Source of the DNA: Gordonia hankookensis
Lineage (GTDB): Bacteria > Actinomycetota > Actinomycetes > Mycobacteriales > Mycobacteriaceae
Direction: 5' to 3'
Length of the DNA: 64,000 nt
Assembly: GCF_014673215.1 (NCBI RefSeq)
Contig: NZ_JACWMS010000002.1
Location: 1,302,001-1,366,000 of the forward strand
In this document: positions 52,235 to 59,840 of the stretch, piece after piece
How positions within the stretch are numbered: position 1 is the stretch's first letter
Layout of the letters: the number at the start of each line of letters is the position of its first letter
Notes under the pieces: model-generated
Databases searched by the model: none
Seen by the model: the letters and a program-made list of their open reading frames with translations, nothing else
Told to the model about the DNA's origin: nothing
Program-made: the position numbers and the translations under genes

Positions 52235-53119
52235 TCAGTCTGGCGCCGCCTGTGCGCCGATCCTACGACGCTCGGCAGAGCGAGCGCCCGCACTCGCGGC
52301 CGCGGCGTGGGCATAGGACCAAGCGCGATCCGCGATGGTGGTTCCGCCGCTGATCGATGTGGTGCTCGTGTCCACGCATCCAGGGCCGGCGGGGAGCGCG
52401 TCCCAGCTCTCGGGGATGTCAGGGATCTGGAAGACCCACCGTTGATAGCCGACGAAATCGTCCTGCTGGAAATCGGTCTCGGTCTCGGGTGGCGCACCCG
52501 CGGTGGCAAGGTTCAGCACCCGGGCGAGGTCGTTGATGTCGTCGGCCGACTTCGGCCGGCCGGCGCCCGACGCATCGTCTACTGCGATGAGTTCGAGCAC
52601 GGCCAGAGCAAGCGAGCGACAACGAACAATCGGCCGGTGCAGATAGCTGTTCGGAAGGTCCTGAAAGATGAAGGCCTTCTCCACGGATCGATAGTCCGAC
52701 CCGTTCCGGAACAGCTCGGCTCCCCACCAGAGTCGTGCGAATGCCTGCTTATGGACGGGGCCGCGGAAGCGATTCTCCGCGGTGTCGTTCTTACCCGACC
52801 ACCGCCATTCCACGTAGTCGAGGAAGCGGATGCCCAGCCATGCCCACAGGTCCGGGTCGGCGGCTTCTGCGCGACTCAGTCGCAGCGCGTGATGGAGTCG
52901 GGGTGCCAGCCATCGATCACTTGCCGAACGATCGCCCCAGGTGTTCTTGCGCCGGTTGAACTCGCCCATGAGTGAGATCATGCAGTCGAGGGGGATTGCC
53001 CCGGAGCCGCCTGCGCGCGTGAGCGGCTCGGAATGAAGCTCCCAATCGTAGTCGTCGAACATGCGCAGTCGCTCGCGCGAATCCATGGAACCTGTGAGCC
53101 GCCAGACTATCTCAGACAT
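52235..53119 (-). CDS. DUF6339-like protein
   Basis: 294 residues from ATG 53119, which overlaps the stop of the upstream gene by 8 nt; earlier in-frame codons run through that gene and are ignored. Rich in Trp and charged residues: LPDCMIS...NTWGDRSASDRWLAPRLHHALRLSRAEAADPDLWAWLGIRFLDYVEWRW is the recognisable block, similar to DUF6339. The family has no assigned biochemical role; it tends to accompany these ATPase/methyltransferase loci. No catalytic motif visible. The last ~40 residues are Ala/Arg-rich. Confidence 0.6.
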   Translation of the reverse strand: MSEIVWRLTGSMDSRERLRMFDDYDWELHSEPLTRAGGSGAIPLDCMISLMGEFNRRKNTWGDRSASDRWLAPRLHHALRLSRAEAADPDLWAWLGIRFLDYVEWRWSGKNDTAENRFRGPVHKQAFARLWWGAELFRNGSDYRSVEKAFIFQDLPNSYLHRPIVRCRSLALAVLELIAVDDASGAGRPKSADDINDLARVLNLATAGAPPETETDFQQDDFVGYQRWVFQIPDIPESWDALPAGPGCVDTSTTSISGGTTIADRAWSYAHAAAASAGARSAERRRIGAQAAPD

Positions 53120-54062
53120 ACTGCACCTCCGATGTCGCGGAGGAGGCAGTGGAGGATGCGTCGGTGAGGGCATCGATCGCCGCGTCGATATCTGCCCAAA
53201 GATCCGCGAGATCTGTTCGGGACGTACTCCGTGCCAGCGCTGCGTACAGCTCGTCCACGGAGGTGAAGTGAGGTATGGCGCCGGCCACCTTCTCACACGT
53301 GCTTCGTAGCAACGGATCCGACGGGCCGATCGGGTCTTCGTCACCATCCGCCACGACCTCGGCGGCGGCGAGCCGGAAGAGCGTCGAGACCGTATAGCGG
53401 GCAATCTGCGATCCGAGGATGTCTCGAAGCCGTCGGCGCTCGAGTTTCGCATTCTCTGCTGTGAGGATCATCTGTAGGCCGGGGACTCCCGCGTTCAGGT
53501 AGAGGACAGGCTTGTCCGGCGCCGCATCCAGCGCCGCGAGCGCGCGGGTGTTCTTACGTGCAACCGCGGGTGCATCAGCTGCGTTGAAGTCGACCCAGAC
53601 CTGACTGATCGGAGGTTCTCCGGCCTTTGTCGGAGCGTCGAACTCTCGCAGCACGATGGTCCAGGGGATCGCTCTGGCGACTACTCGGGTCCGACCGTCG
53701 ACCTGAGCTGTGATCTCGGTGGACAGTGTGGCCGAGCCCTCGAGGACGTCGCGGTTGAGGGTGATCAGCCCGGAGAGCTGATCCGGGTTGCTCACATCCG
53801 GGATCAGGCGAAAAGGGATGCGGGTATTGGTGCCGCGACAGGTGATCAACGCGTATCCATGGCGCGCATCGATCCCGGCCGGCGCGGGCTCGGTCGGGGA
53901 CACGTTCAGCGTGAAGGTGACAGTGCGCCAGCCCAGTTGCTCGAGGTTAAGCCGGTACTTTTCTCTGTCGGGTTCGACGGCCGCGTCGGAGTCCGTGACA
54001 ACGTCGAGCAGATCTGAGGTCCACTGGCCCTTGTATGTGGGCCACGCGACGACAGGACTCAT
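53112..54062 (-). CDS. Unknown protein encoded between the second GHKL ATPase and the DUF6339-like gene
   Basis: 316 residues from ATG 54062, overlapping the ATPase stop by 4 nt. The first ~160 residues are beta-rich (VTFTLNVSPTEPAPAGIDARHGYALITCRG, TLSTEITAQVDGRTRVVARAIPWTIVL). The rest is helical and acidic (LERRRLRDILGSQIARYTVSTLFRLAAAEVV, LADLWADIDAAIDAL). No signal peptide, membrane span or catalytic signature; no family recognised. The tight overlaps on both sides show it is an integral part of the operon. Confidence 0.7.
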   Translation of the reverse strand: MSPVVAWPTYKGQWTSDLLDVVTDSDAAVEPDREKYRLNLEQLGWRTVTFTLNVSPTEPAPAGIDARHGYALITCRGTNTRIPFRLIPDVSNPDQLSGLITLNRDVLEGSATLSTEITAQVDGRTRVVARAIPWTIVLREFDAPTKAGEPPISQVWVDFNAADAPAVARKNTRALAALDAAPDKPVLYLNAGVPGLQMILTAENAKLERRRLRDILGSQIARYTVSTLFRLAAAEVVADGDEDPIGPSDPLLRSTCEKVAGAIPHFTSVDELYAALARSTSRTDLADLWADIDAAIDALTDASSTASSATSEVQYV

Positions 54063-55975
54063 TTCGCTGCCTCCTGACCAAGGTTGATCAGGTCGCGCAC
54101 CTCGACATCGACGGTGGCCTCCTCGGCGGGGATCGGGAGGGAGCCGGTTGATACACCGGTGATCGTCGCGGAGACGAATCGGCCGCGATCCTTGCCAGGG
54201 ATCACCACGACGCCGTCGTCGACCTTGGCATCAGCCGATGCGAGGCTCGACCATGCGACCTCGACGTTCCTGCCATCGAGACCGACGAACATCAACGCCG
54301 GCGCGATCCGCCAGCCTTCGCTCCGATTGCGTGCCTTGATCTGAAAGGTCAGGTTCCATAGTCCGTCCTTGACCTCCCACGATGTTATCGACACCGTTGG
54401 TTTGGCCGCGCGGCCCGTTGCCGCGGCGCCCTTGCCAGGTTCACCCGATAGGAATCGGAGATGCCTGAACACCGACTCAGGCGGCTTGCCATCAGTCGGT
54501 GGAGCGGCGCCGAAGATGTCGAAGAGCGCTGCGTTGATCTGCTCTTCGATCCGTCGCAGGTTCGGAAGCCACGGAGGCACATAGTGCGCGTTCAAGCTCG
54601 ATTGCGAGGTCTTGCTTCGCCCGCCCCGCGGAATCCACCGGTCATGGGCCGGCGGTTCGGAGTATCTCAGGAAGTCGTCGGCCAGTTGATCGTCCGGATC
54701 ATCGTCGTTTGGACTGACGGCGCCTCCGACCAGCAGAAAGCCGTGGTATGTGTGGTTCTCGAAGGTCTTGTCGATGGTCTCGACGATCATCTCCGGTTTC
54801 CGGAACAGGCACACCTTGTTCTCCAGGGTGTCCTTCTGTTCATCGGAGAGCGTGACAACCAGCTGTGCGTTGTGCACGAACTTGGGATGTCGCGGGTCCG
54901 ACTTGCGCGCAGGCACCTGGATCGGGATCTTTCGCGCGATCACCGAATAGGGCTCGGACAATTCGTCATCGAGGTCGCCGGCGTCGAATCGCCTCAGCGC
55001 ACGGACCAATTCGGTGTAGGTTTCCTCGGGGTCGATCTCCACATCGGACACCGCTCGGCCGTTCTCCTTGACCGTGATGGAGACGTCCATTCTTCCGCGA
55101 GCGAGCAGCGGCCAGAAACTCTCCTCGACGCCGGCGCGCAGTTCGGTGGCCATGTCCTTCACACCTTCGATGCCGCGGCCGCCCTTCTCCGGATCGTCTG
55201 GGTCCTGAAAGCCGACCAGTAGAGCGGTGGTCCCAGGTCGAGGATCGGTGCGTTGGAGATGAAGATCAAGGGTCTGCTGATCGGTCGCCCATGTCGAGGC
55301 GACGTCGCCCTCGGCCTTCTGGATGCCGAAGTATCCACGTCCCTGGTAGGACGAGCCATTGAGCCGATGGGCGACACCTTGGTTCACGCCGAACAACCGG
55401 TTTCGCGTGTTCCCGTCGACAGCGTCCACATCGGCAAGGACCGAGTTGAACAGCACGGTCTGAATGCTGGAGAACCGCCAGTACACCGCCTTGCCCAGCC
55501 CGAAGCTCCCGCCTGCTGCCTTGTCTTTGCCACTGAACAGGTCGAGCCTGCACAGCTTGATGAAGTTGCCGAACTCGGCAGTGTCGATGTTGGAGAACTC
55601 GGGTCCGGTGAGCCCGCGGCAACCGTAGTCGGAGACCGACAGCAGAATGATCGAATCGGAGTCCCTGAGCTTTTCGAGACCCGTGCGAATGTTGCCTGCC
55701 GCCACAGCCCCGGCCGATTCCTCTGACATAGCCCGCAGATGCGGCGCGAGCTGATCCCCCCAACCAATGACTTTGAGGAAGTCCTCGCGGTGCTTTCCGC
55801 TGAGTAGGTGAAATGTGAAGTCGAGGGCCGGCGTGGCCTCCGTCCGGGCGTCGTTCGAGTTCTGCGTGCTCTCACGGGCCAGCGAGCTCATACCGGCATT
55901 AACGGTCCATTGATTGGCATTTCCGTAGTTCCCGTATGTTGCGCTCTGCGGGTCCCATTTCCAGGCCAGCGTCAT
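54059..55975 (-). CDS. Second GHKL-type ATPase of the cytosine-methylation island
   Basis: 638 residues from ATG 55975; the longer open frame upstream lacks plausible protein sequence. GHKL motifs: N-box LARESTQNSNDART near residue 30, VSDYGCRGLTGPEF near 112 (D-x-G-x-x-G type) and GGSFGLGKAVYWRFS near 153. The N-box QNSNDA differs from the MORC copy on the plus arm (DNSLDA), so they are distinct families. Residues ~170-400 look like a transducer domain, and the C-terminal ~200 residues are a beta-rich domain. First gene of the minus-strand operon; the next starts with a 4-nt overlap. Confidence 0.8.
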   Translation of the reverse strand: MTLAWKWDPQSATYGNYGNANQWTVNAGMSSLARESTQNSNDARTEATPALDFTFHLLSGKHREDFLKVIGWGDQLAPHLRAMSEESAGAVAAGNIRTGLEKLRDSDSIILLSVSDYGCRGLTGPEFSNIDTAEFGNFIKLCRLDLFSGKDKAAGGSFGLGKAVYWRFSSIQTVLFNSVLADVDAVDGNTRNRLFGVNQGVAHRLNGSSYQGRGYFGIQKAEGDVASTWATDQQTLDLHLQRTDPRPGTTALLVGFQDPDDPEKGGRGIEGVKDMATELRAGVEESFWPLLARGRMDVSITVKENGRAVSDVEIDPEETYTELVRALRRFDAGDLDDELSEPYSVIARKIPIQVPARKSDPRHPKFVHNAQLVVTLSDEQKDTLENKVCLFRKPEMIVETIDKTFENHTYHGFLLVGGAVSPNDDDPDDQLADDFLRYSEPPAHDRWIPRGGRSKTSQSSLNAHYVPPWLPNLRRIEEQINAALFDIFGAAPPTDGKPPESVFRHLRFLSGEPGKGAAATGRAAKPTVSITSWEVKDGLWNLTFQIKARNRSEGWRIAPALMFVGLDGRNVEVAWSSLASADAKVDDGVVVIPGKDRGRFVSATITGVSTGSLPIPAEEATVDVEVRDLINLGQEAAK

Positions 55976-56321
55976 ACTTTCACTCTCGTCGCTTGCAAAG
56001 TTGAACTGCCGACACCATATCGGACTGGGCCGACAGTGCTGTCGTGGTTTGATCGGTGCGAAGTGTCCGCGGGAACCAGGTGGTGTTCGACTGAATGCGC
56101 CATGGCCGATGCTGCGCCTTCCACGGACCTGGCCGGCAATGCGGGCACTATTCCTCATCGCGGTCGAACTTTGCGGTAGCCTACGCGGGGACGTCCGCAA
56201 TTTTCCGCGACCAAGATGACCTCGGTCGTCTTCGGGACCGACCCGGTGGACTTTGTGACCCCATCGGTCTGCGCTCAGTCTGTGCGTGAAGGCGTATTTC
56301 GGATGGAGAGTGGCAAGTTCC
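55976..56321. other. Intergenic region at the right end of the methylation island
   Basis: About 345 bp between divergent genes, presumably holding the promoter of the minus-strand operon. Open frames here have Arg/Pro-rich products and no start signals. I see no strong palindrome or tRNA. Confidence 0.4.
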
Positions 56322-56811
56322 ATGTTCGAGCACCTGGAGTTCTCTTGGCCGGATGCTAGGGAGCTCGCGCGGTACGCGGCGAATGACGAGTTGTGGCAGC
56401 ACTACCTGAATACGAAGGTGTTAATCGAGCTGACTGACGGTTCCGGGACTGTCTGGCCGTCGAACTCGACGACGGGGCAACCGTCGCTCAGGCCTTTGCA
56501 TGTTGTGACCGCGGTACAACCCGATTCCGACCCAGGGGACAGCGACAACGTCTCGCGGATGAAGCTTCTGGATCGCGAGTTGCGGGGGGATGAGCGTGTC
56601 GCACGTACCCGCGGTCGGCAGTAGCCTGGACGGCTCGCATAGCGAAGACAGCCGCGCGGTCTTCGGACTGACTGACGGCCAGGCTCGTGAACTCGGAATG
56701 CGTTTCGGTCAAGTCGCAGTATTTGCACTGCGTGGATGGCAATGGTCCCTCCTCGCATGCGTCGGTAACAGAGAGTCAACCTGCGGATGGCGCTGGGAGC
56801 CAGTGGTTTAG
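56322..56811 (+). pseudogene. DUF3293 gene with a G-tract frameshift
   Basis: From ATG 56322 the frame reads MFEHLEFSWPDARELARYAAN...PLHVVTAVQPDS...RMKLLDRELRG and then, past a run of six G at 56584-56589, ends at 56624. Removing one G puts the message into the frame that continues HVPAVGSSLDGSHSEDSRAVFGLTDGQARELG, then MRFGQVAVFALRG, the expected C-terminal half of DUF3293, to 56811. Read together it is a ~163-residue DUF3293 protein of unknown function. The homopolymer makes slippage, phase variation or sequencing error all possible. Confidence 0.75.
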
Positions 56812-56992
56812 CCGTGTGATCACGTGGTGGCAGTCGACCTGGTCGAATCTTGTCCGGTCAGCGGCGCGCACCGCGTCCTACCCATTCGGATACATCTGGG
56901 GCTCTAGAGACGTTCCCACGGCTCGTGAATGTAGAGTTCGTCGGCTACCCGTGTCGGATGGCCGCTCTTGCCGTACCTACCTCGATCCGGTG

Positions 56993-58003
56993 TCAGTTTG
57001 CGTTCGAGCCGAACCATGAACGAGCGAACTGAGATCGCACACTCTGATCCCAGACGATGTTTTCCACGCGCACCAGATGCGACAACATGTTGGGGACAAA
57101 TGAACAGAATGCCAGGGTCCTGTCGGATGTTGGATCTGGACACCACGCTCCCAAGAGGTGGGACAGCGACTGGCCGCCGGCTTCCGCAGCGTTGAGCGCG
57201 TTCGCTATTGATGGGATGTCCTGCGGGTTGGGGCTGACCGGAAGTTTCATAAGGGTGAATAGTCCGTTTCCGGCCTCAGGGTGGGCGACGTCGGTGAATA
57301 TCTGAACCAACGAAGTATGTAGCTGATCGCCGCCCGCCATTGACGTCACCGCCATCGGTTCGTTCCTTGTGAAAGGCACCTCGCAGGTCAGTCCAGTGGC
57401 GTCTGCGGAACCGAGAAAGTTCATCTGAACCAGGAAATCGCTCGCGTTTGCCATGCCTGGCCCTGTAAATCTTGACGGATAGCCGCCTTCCGGGACGAGG
57501 ACATGAGAGGACATATTGAGGATGTCGTCACGCTCGTCCCTCCTCCCGTTCGATGGATGATTCGACGCTGCCGGTTGGCCGCCGCAAGCCCGAGCCAGGT
57601 CGTGGGCCTGGTTGTGCGCGCCCGCGTTCTGTACCACGGCTGCCGTTGCCAGAATCTTGCTCATCCAGCCAATGGTTTCGTCGTGGACGACCGCCGAGCT
57701 GCAGCGCGAGATCATCGACGTGTTGGGGCTCCACACCAGCGCATCCGAGGTTGCGTGCATGTTGAACGGTGCGATGACGATGGCTGGACTCGTTCTCGGG
57801 TCGACATCGCCGACCGTCTCGGTCCAGATCCTGACCGTGCACACCTCCACACCGTGCGACTGGAAAGGGTGGCTCACCTCGATGTGTTGAGCCAGTCGGT
57901 ATGACCACCACGTGAACCCGCGCTCGCGACGGACGCACCATGCGTCGTCGATCATCAACTGGCTGTAGAGGTTGCCGAGCATCCGCAATCCGACATCTGC
58001 CAT
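56993..58003 (-). CDS. Hypothetical protein
   Basis: 336 residues from ATG 58003 with GGGGAG six bases upstream, a strong start. Soluble, no signal peptide or span. N-terminal LRMLGNLYSQLMIDDAWCVRRERGFTWWSYRLAQHIEV is Trp-rich, and the middle contains alternating beta strands and a PEGGYPSRFTGPGMANASDFLVQMNFLG block. No family recognised. It lies between the frameshifted DUF3293 gene and the histone-deacetylase-like gene and is slightly lower in GC than its neighbours. Confidence 0.65.
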   Translation of the reverse strand: MADVGLRMLGNLYSQLMIDDAWCVRRERGFTWWSYRLAQHIEVSHPFQSHGVEVCTVRIWTETVGDVDPRTSPAIVIAPFNMHATSDALVWSPNTSMISRCSSAVVHDETIGWMSKILATAAVVQNAGAHNQAHDLARACGGQPAASNHPSNGRRDERDDILNMSSHVLVPEGGYPSRFTGPGMANASDFLVQMNFLGSADATGLTCEVPFTRNEPMAVTSMAGGDQLHTSLVQIFTDVAHPEAGNGLFTLMKLPVSPNPQDIPSIANALNAAEAGGQSLSHLLGAWCPDPTSDRTLAFCSFVPNMLSHLVRVENIVWDQSVRSQFARSWFGSNAN

Positions 58004-58199
58004 ACGTGTCTCCCCACGGTCGCTGTGATTGAGCGGCGATCCTGAGGCTCGAGGTTACGCGACTAAACATGCCTTACCTGCCTGTAAAGCCCACGAACAA
58101 CGCATGGGTCGCCACTTCAGGTGGCCGTGCGTTCCTCGCTGTTGGGCCACCGCACTCGATGTTGATGATGCGGCCCCTGGGTGTCGAGGCCTCGGGTGA

Positions 58200-59117
58200 T
58201 CAGTTAGGACCGTCGTCCGTGTCGTTAGTTGGTGTTGACGTTTTGGCAGCGACGTCGATGGTAAGCCGGTGCAGTTCCACGAGGTCACCCTCATCAAGCT
58301 TGCTGCTGATGTACCCGCCTGCGAGCACGAACGCCGTCGGCAGAGCCGACTCTCGGCGCCAGTCGAACACCATGCGCTCCCGATGGGCGAGCACGTCGGC
58401 GGTGATGCCGTCCAGACCGCCCGGGACACAACCCTCGTGGGGGTCCATCCCCGCGTTATATAGACACAAATCGAACGCTGCGGCATGGGCCTGGGCCAGG
58501 GCATCCTTGATGGCCTTCAGATAGTCGTCGGCGTTGTCCACCAGCGACAGCGTCGAGTTGCCATGCCCCGGGTAGCGATCGAACGGGCTGACCGACACGT
58601 CGACCTGCGCGATTCGCTCATCGCCGATGATGAGCTGGGCAGTCCCGCCGCCACAGTGTGCGTCGAAGTCGAGGATCAGCACCGAGCTAACTTTGCCCTC
58701 GTACAGCAGCTTCTTCGCTGCGATTACCAGGCCGTTGAAGGTACAGAATCCTGCGCCCTCGTCGTGGCGCGCGTGGTGCAGCCCAGAGGACAGCGAGCCG
58801 GCCACGCCCTCGTTCAAGGCGCTGCGAGCAGCGGCGAGTACCCCGCTGTTGGACGACAGCACCATCCGCCACAGCGAGGGGTCCCAGTCGAATCCCTGCG
58901 ACTCGGCGAGCCAGTCAGGGGTGCCCGTCCGCACTGCTGACACATACTTGGGGTCGTGGACACGGGTGAGGTCGCGCATGGCCAGCGGCGTCGGTGCAGT
59001 GACCTCGACACCCTCGATCGGATCGGCGGCCAGTGAGTCGGCGATCCAGCCGGACTTGCGCGTGGTATCGAATCCGTGCCTGGCGGCGACGTAGTCTGCG
59101 TGGTAGTAGAGCTTCAC
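58200..59117 (-). CDS. Histone deacetylase superfamily (zinc-dependent amidohydrolase)
   Basis: 305 residues from GTG 59117. Class I/II HDAC fold as in AcuC and acetylpolyamine amidohydrolase. Motifs: SGLHHARHDEGAGFCTFNGL (catalytic His pair region, ~residues 112-131), LILDFDAHCGGGT (zinc ligands D and H, ~147-159), YNAGMDPHEG (zinc Asp, ~215-224) and LAGGY near the end (transition-state contact, here Y). All expected ligands are present, so it should be active, removing acetyl groups from small amines or lysines. The substrate is unknown. The last ~20 residues are Thr/Asp-rich and disordered. Confidence 0.87.
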   Translation of the reverse strand: MKLYYHADYVAARHGFDTTRKSGWIADSLAADPIEGVEVTAPTPLAMRDLTRVHDPKYVSAVRTGTPDWLAESQGFDWDPSLWRMVLSSNSGVLAAARSALNEGVAGSLSSGLHHARHDEGAGFCTFNGLVIAAKKLLYEGKVSSVLILDFDAHCGGGTAQLIIGDERIAQVDVSVSPFDRYPGHGNSTLSLVDNADDYLKAIKDALAQAHAAAFDLCLYNAGMDPHEGCVPGGLDGITADVLAHRERMVFDWRRESALPTAFVLAGGYISSKLDEGDLVELHRLTIDVAAKTSTPTNDTDDGPN

Positions 59118-59291
59118 AACTATCGGTCTCTTTTGGTCAGTGGTGTGGGTGCGGGCCGATGGTCGTTCCCCGCAGCGGACTCATGGCCATGGGGCCATCA
59201 AGAGCATCTCGACATCGTAGATAGCCCATCGAGTCTTGCCGTCCTAACCTGATCGTGAGGCGTCAATCAAAAGCGATGGAGGAGGCTTCCG

Positions 59292-59693
59292 GTGAGCCGC
59301 TCGAGTTCCTCGAGTGACCGGGCACAGTGCGTGTCATACCACCCCGGCCATCGAGTGCATTGGATTCAAGCCCGCAAGACCCACGACGAAGGTCAGAGCA
59401 TGGCCCGAGTGTCCGCGACCGTGCGCGATGACGATTCGATCCGGCTTAGAGGTCAGGGTCTCGACGAAAGCATGTGGAGTCATGACCTTGACAGCCTCCG
59501 TCGCTACAGCGGGGATGTGCTGGCACACGCCATCTGGCTCCCTCGCCTTCACGTCCTGGTTGTCAACGGAGCGATGTTCAGCCTCGCAGCGTCGGATGCA
59601 CGCACGCCGTGCATTCCCGATGACGCCAGCCGCGAACCGTCCGGCGACGATGTTTCCGTAGAAGCGCCCCGGCACGTCGACGAACGCGGTTGA
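59292..59693 (+). CDS. Small hypothetical protein with a strong ribosome-binding site
   Basis: 133 residues from GTG 59292, preceded by GGAGGAGG six bases upstream, the best Shine-Dalgarno in the area. Residues ~37-80 have mixed strand/helix character (MARVSATVRDDDSIRLRGQGLDES), followed by AIWLPRLHVLVVNGAMFSLAAS. N- and C-terminal parts look disordered. No family recognised. The start signal is the main support. Confidence 0.45.
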   Translation: MSRSSSSSDRAQCVSYHPGHRVHWIQARKTHDEGQSMARVSATVRDDDSIRLRGQGLDESMWSHDLDSLRRYSGDVLAHAIWLPRLHVLVVNGAMFSLAASDARTPCIPDDASREPSGDDVSVEAPRHVDERG

Positions 59694-59840
59694 TTCACAA
59701 TTCCGTGGTCAGGCGATCTCCATGAATGAGCAAGGGCTTTCGCGACGCGGATACACCCAACCTGTCGTAGATCCTGTGCAAGATGGGGTCGTGCCTTTCA
59801 CCCGCGATAGCCACGGAGCATCGATCAGACGGCGTAGGCA

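Noticed and set aside
39686..55975. DISARM or BREX system
   Set aside because: A SNF2 helicase alone resembles DISARM DrmD, but DrmA/DrmB/DrmC and the BREX PglZ/BrxC genes are absent; MORC, Z1, DUF4420 and Vsr define a different set.
59334..59675. 113-codon minus-strand frame opposite the small gene at 59292
   Set aside because: The plus strand has GGAGGAGG at correct spacing; the minus frame has no start signal.
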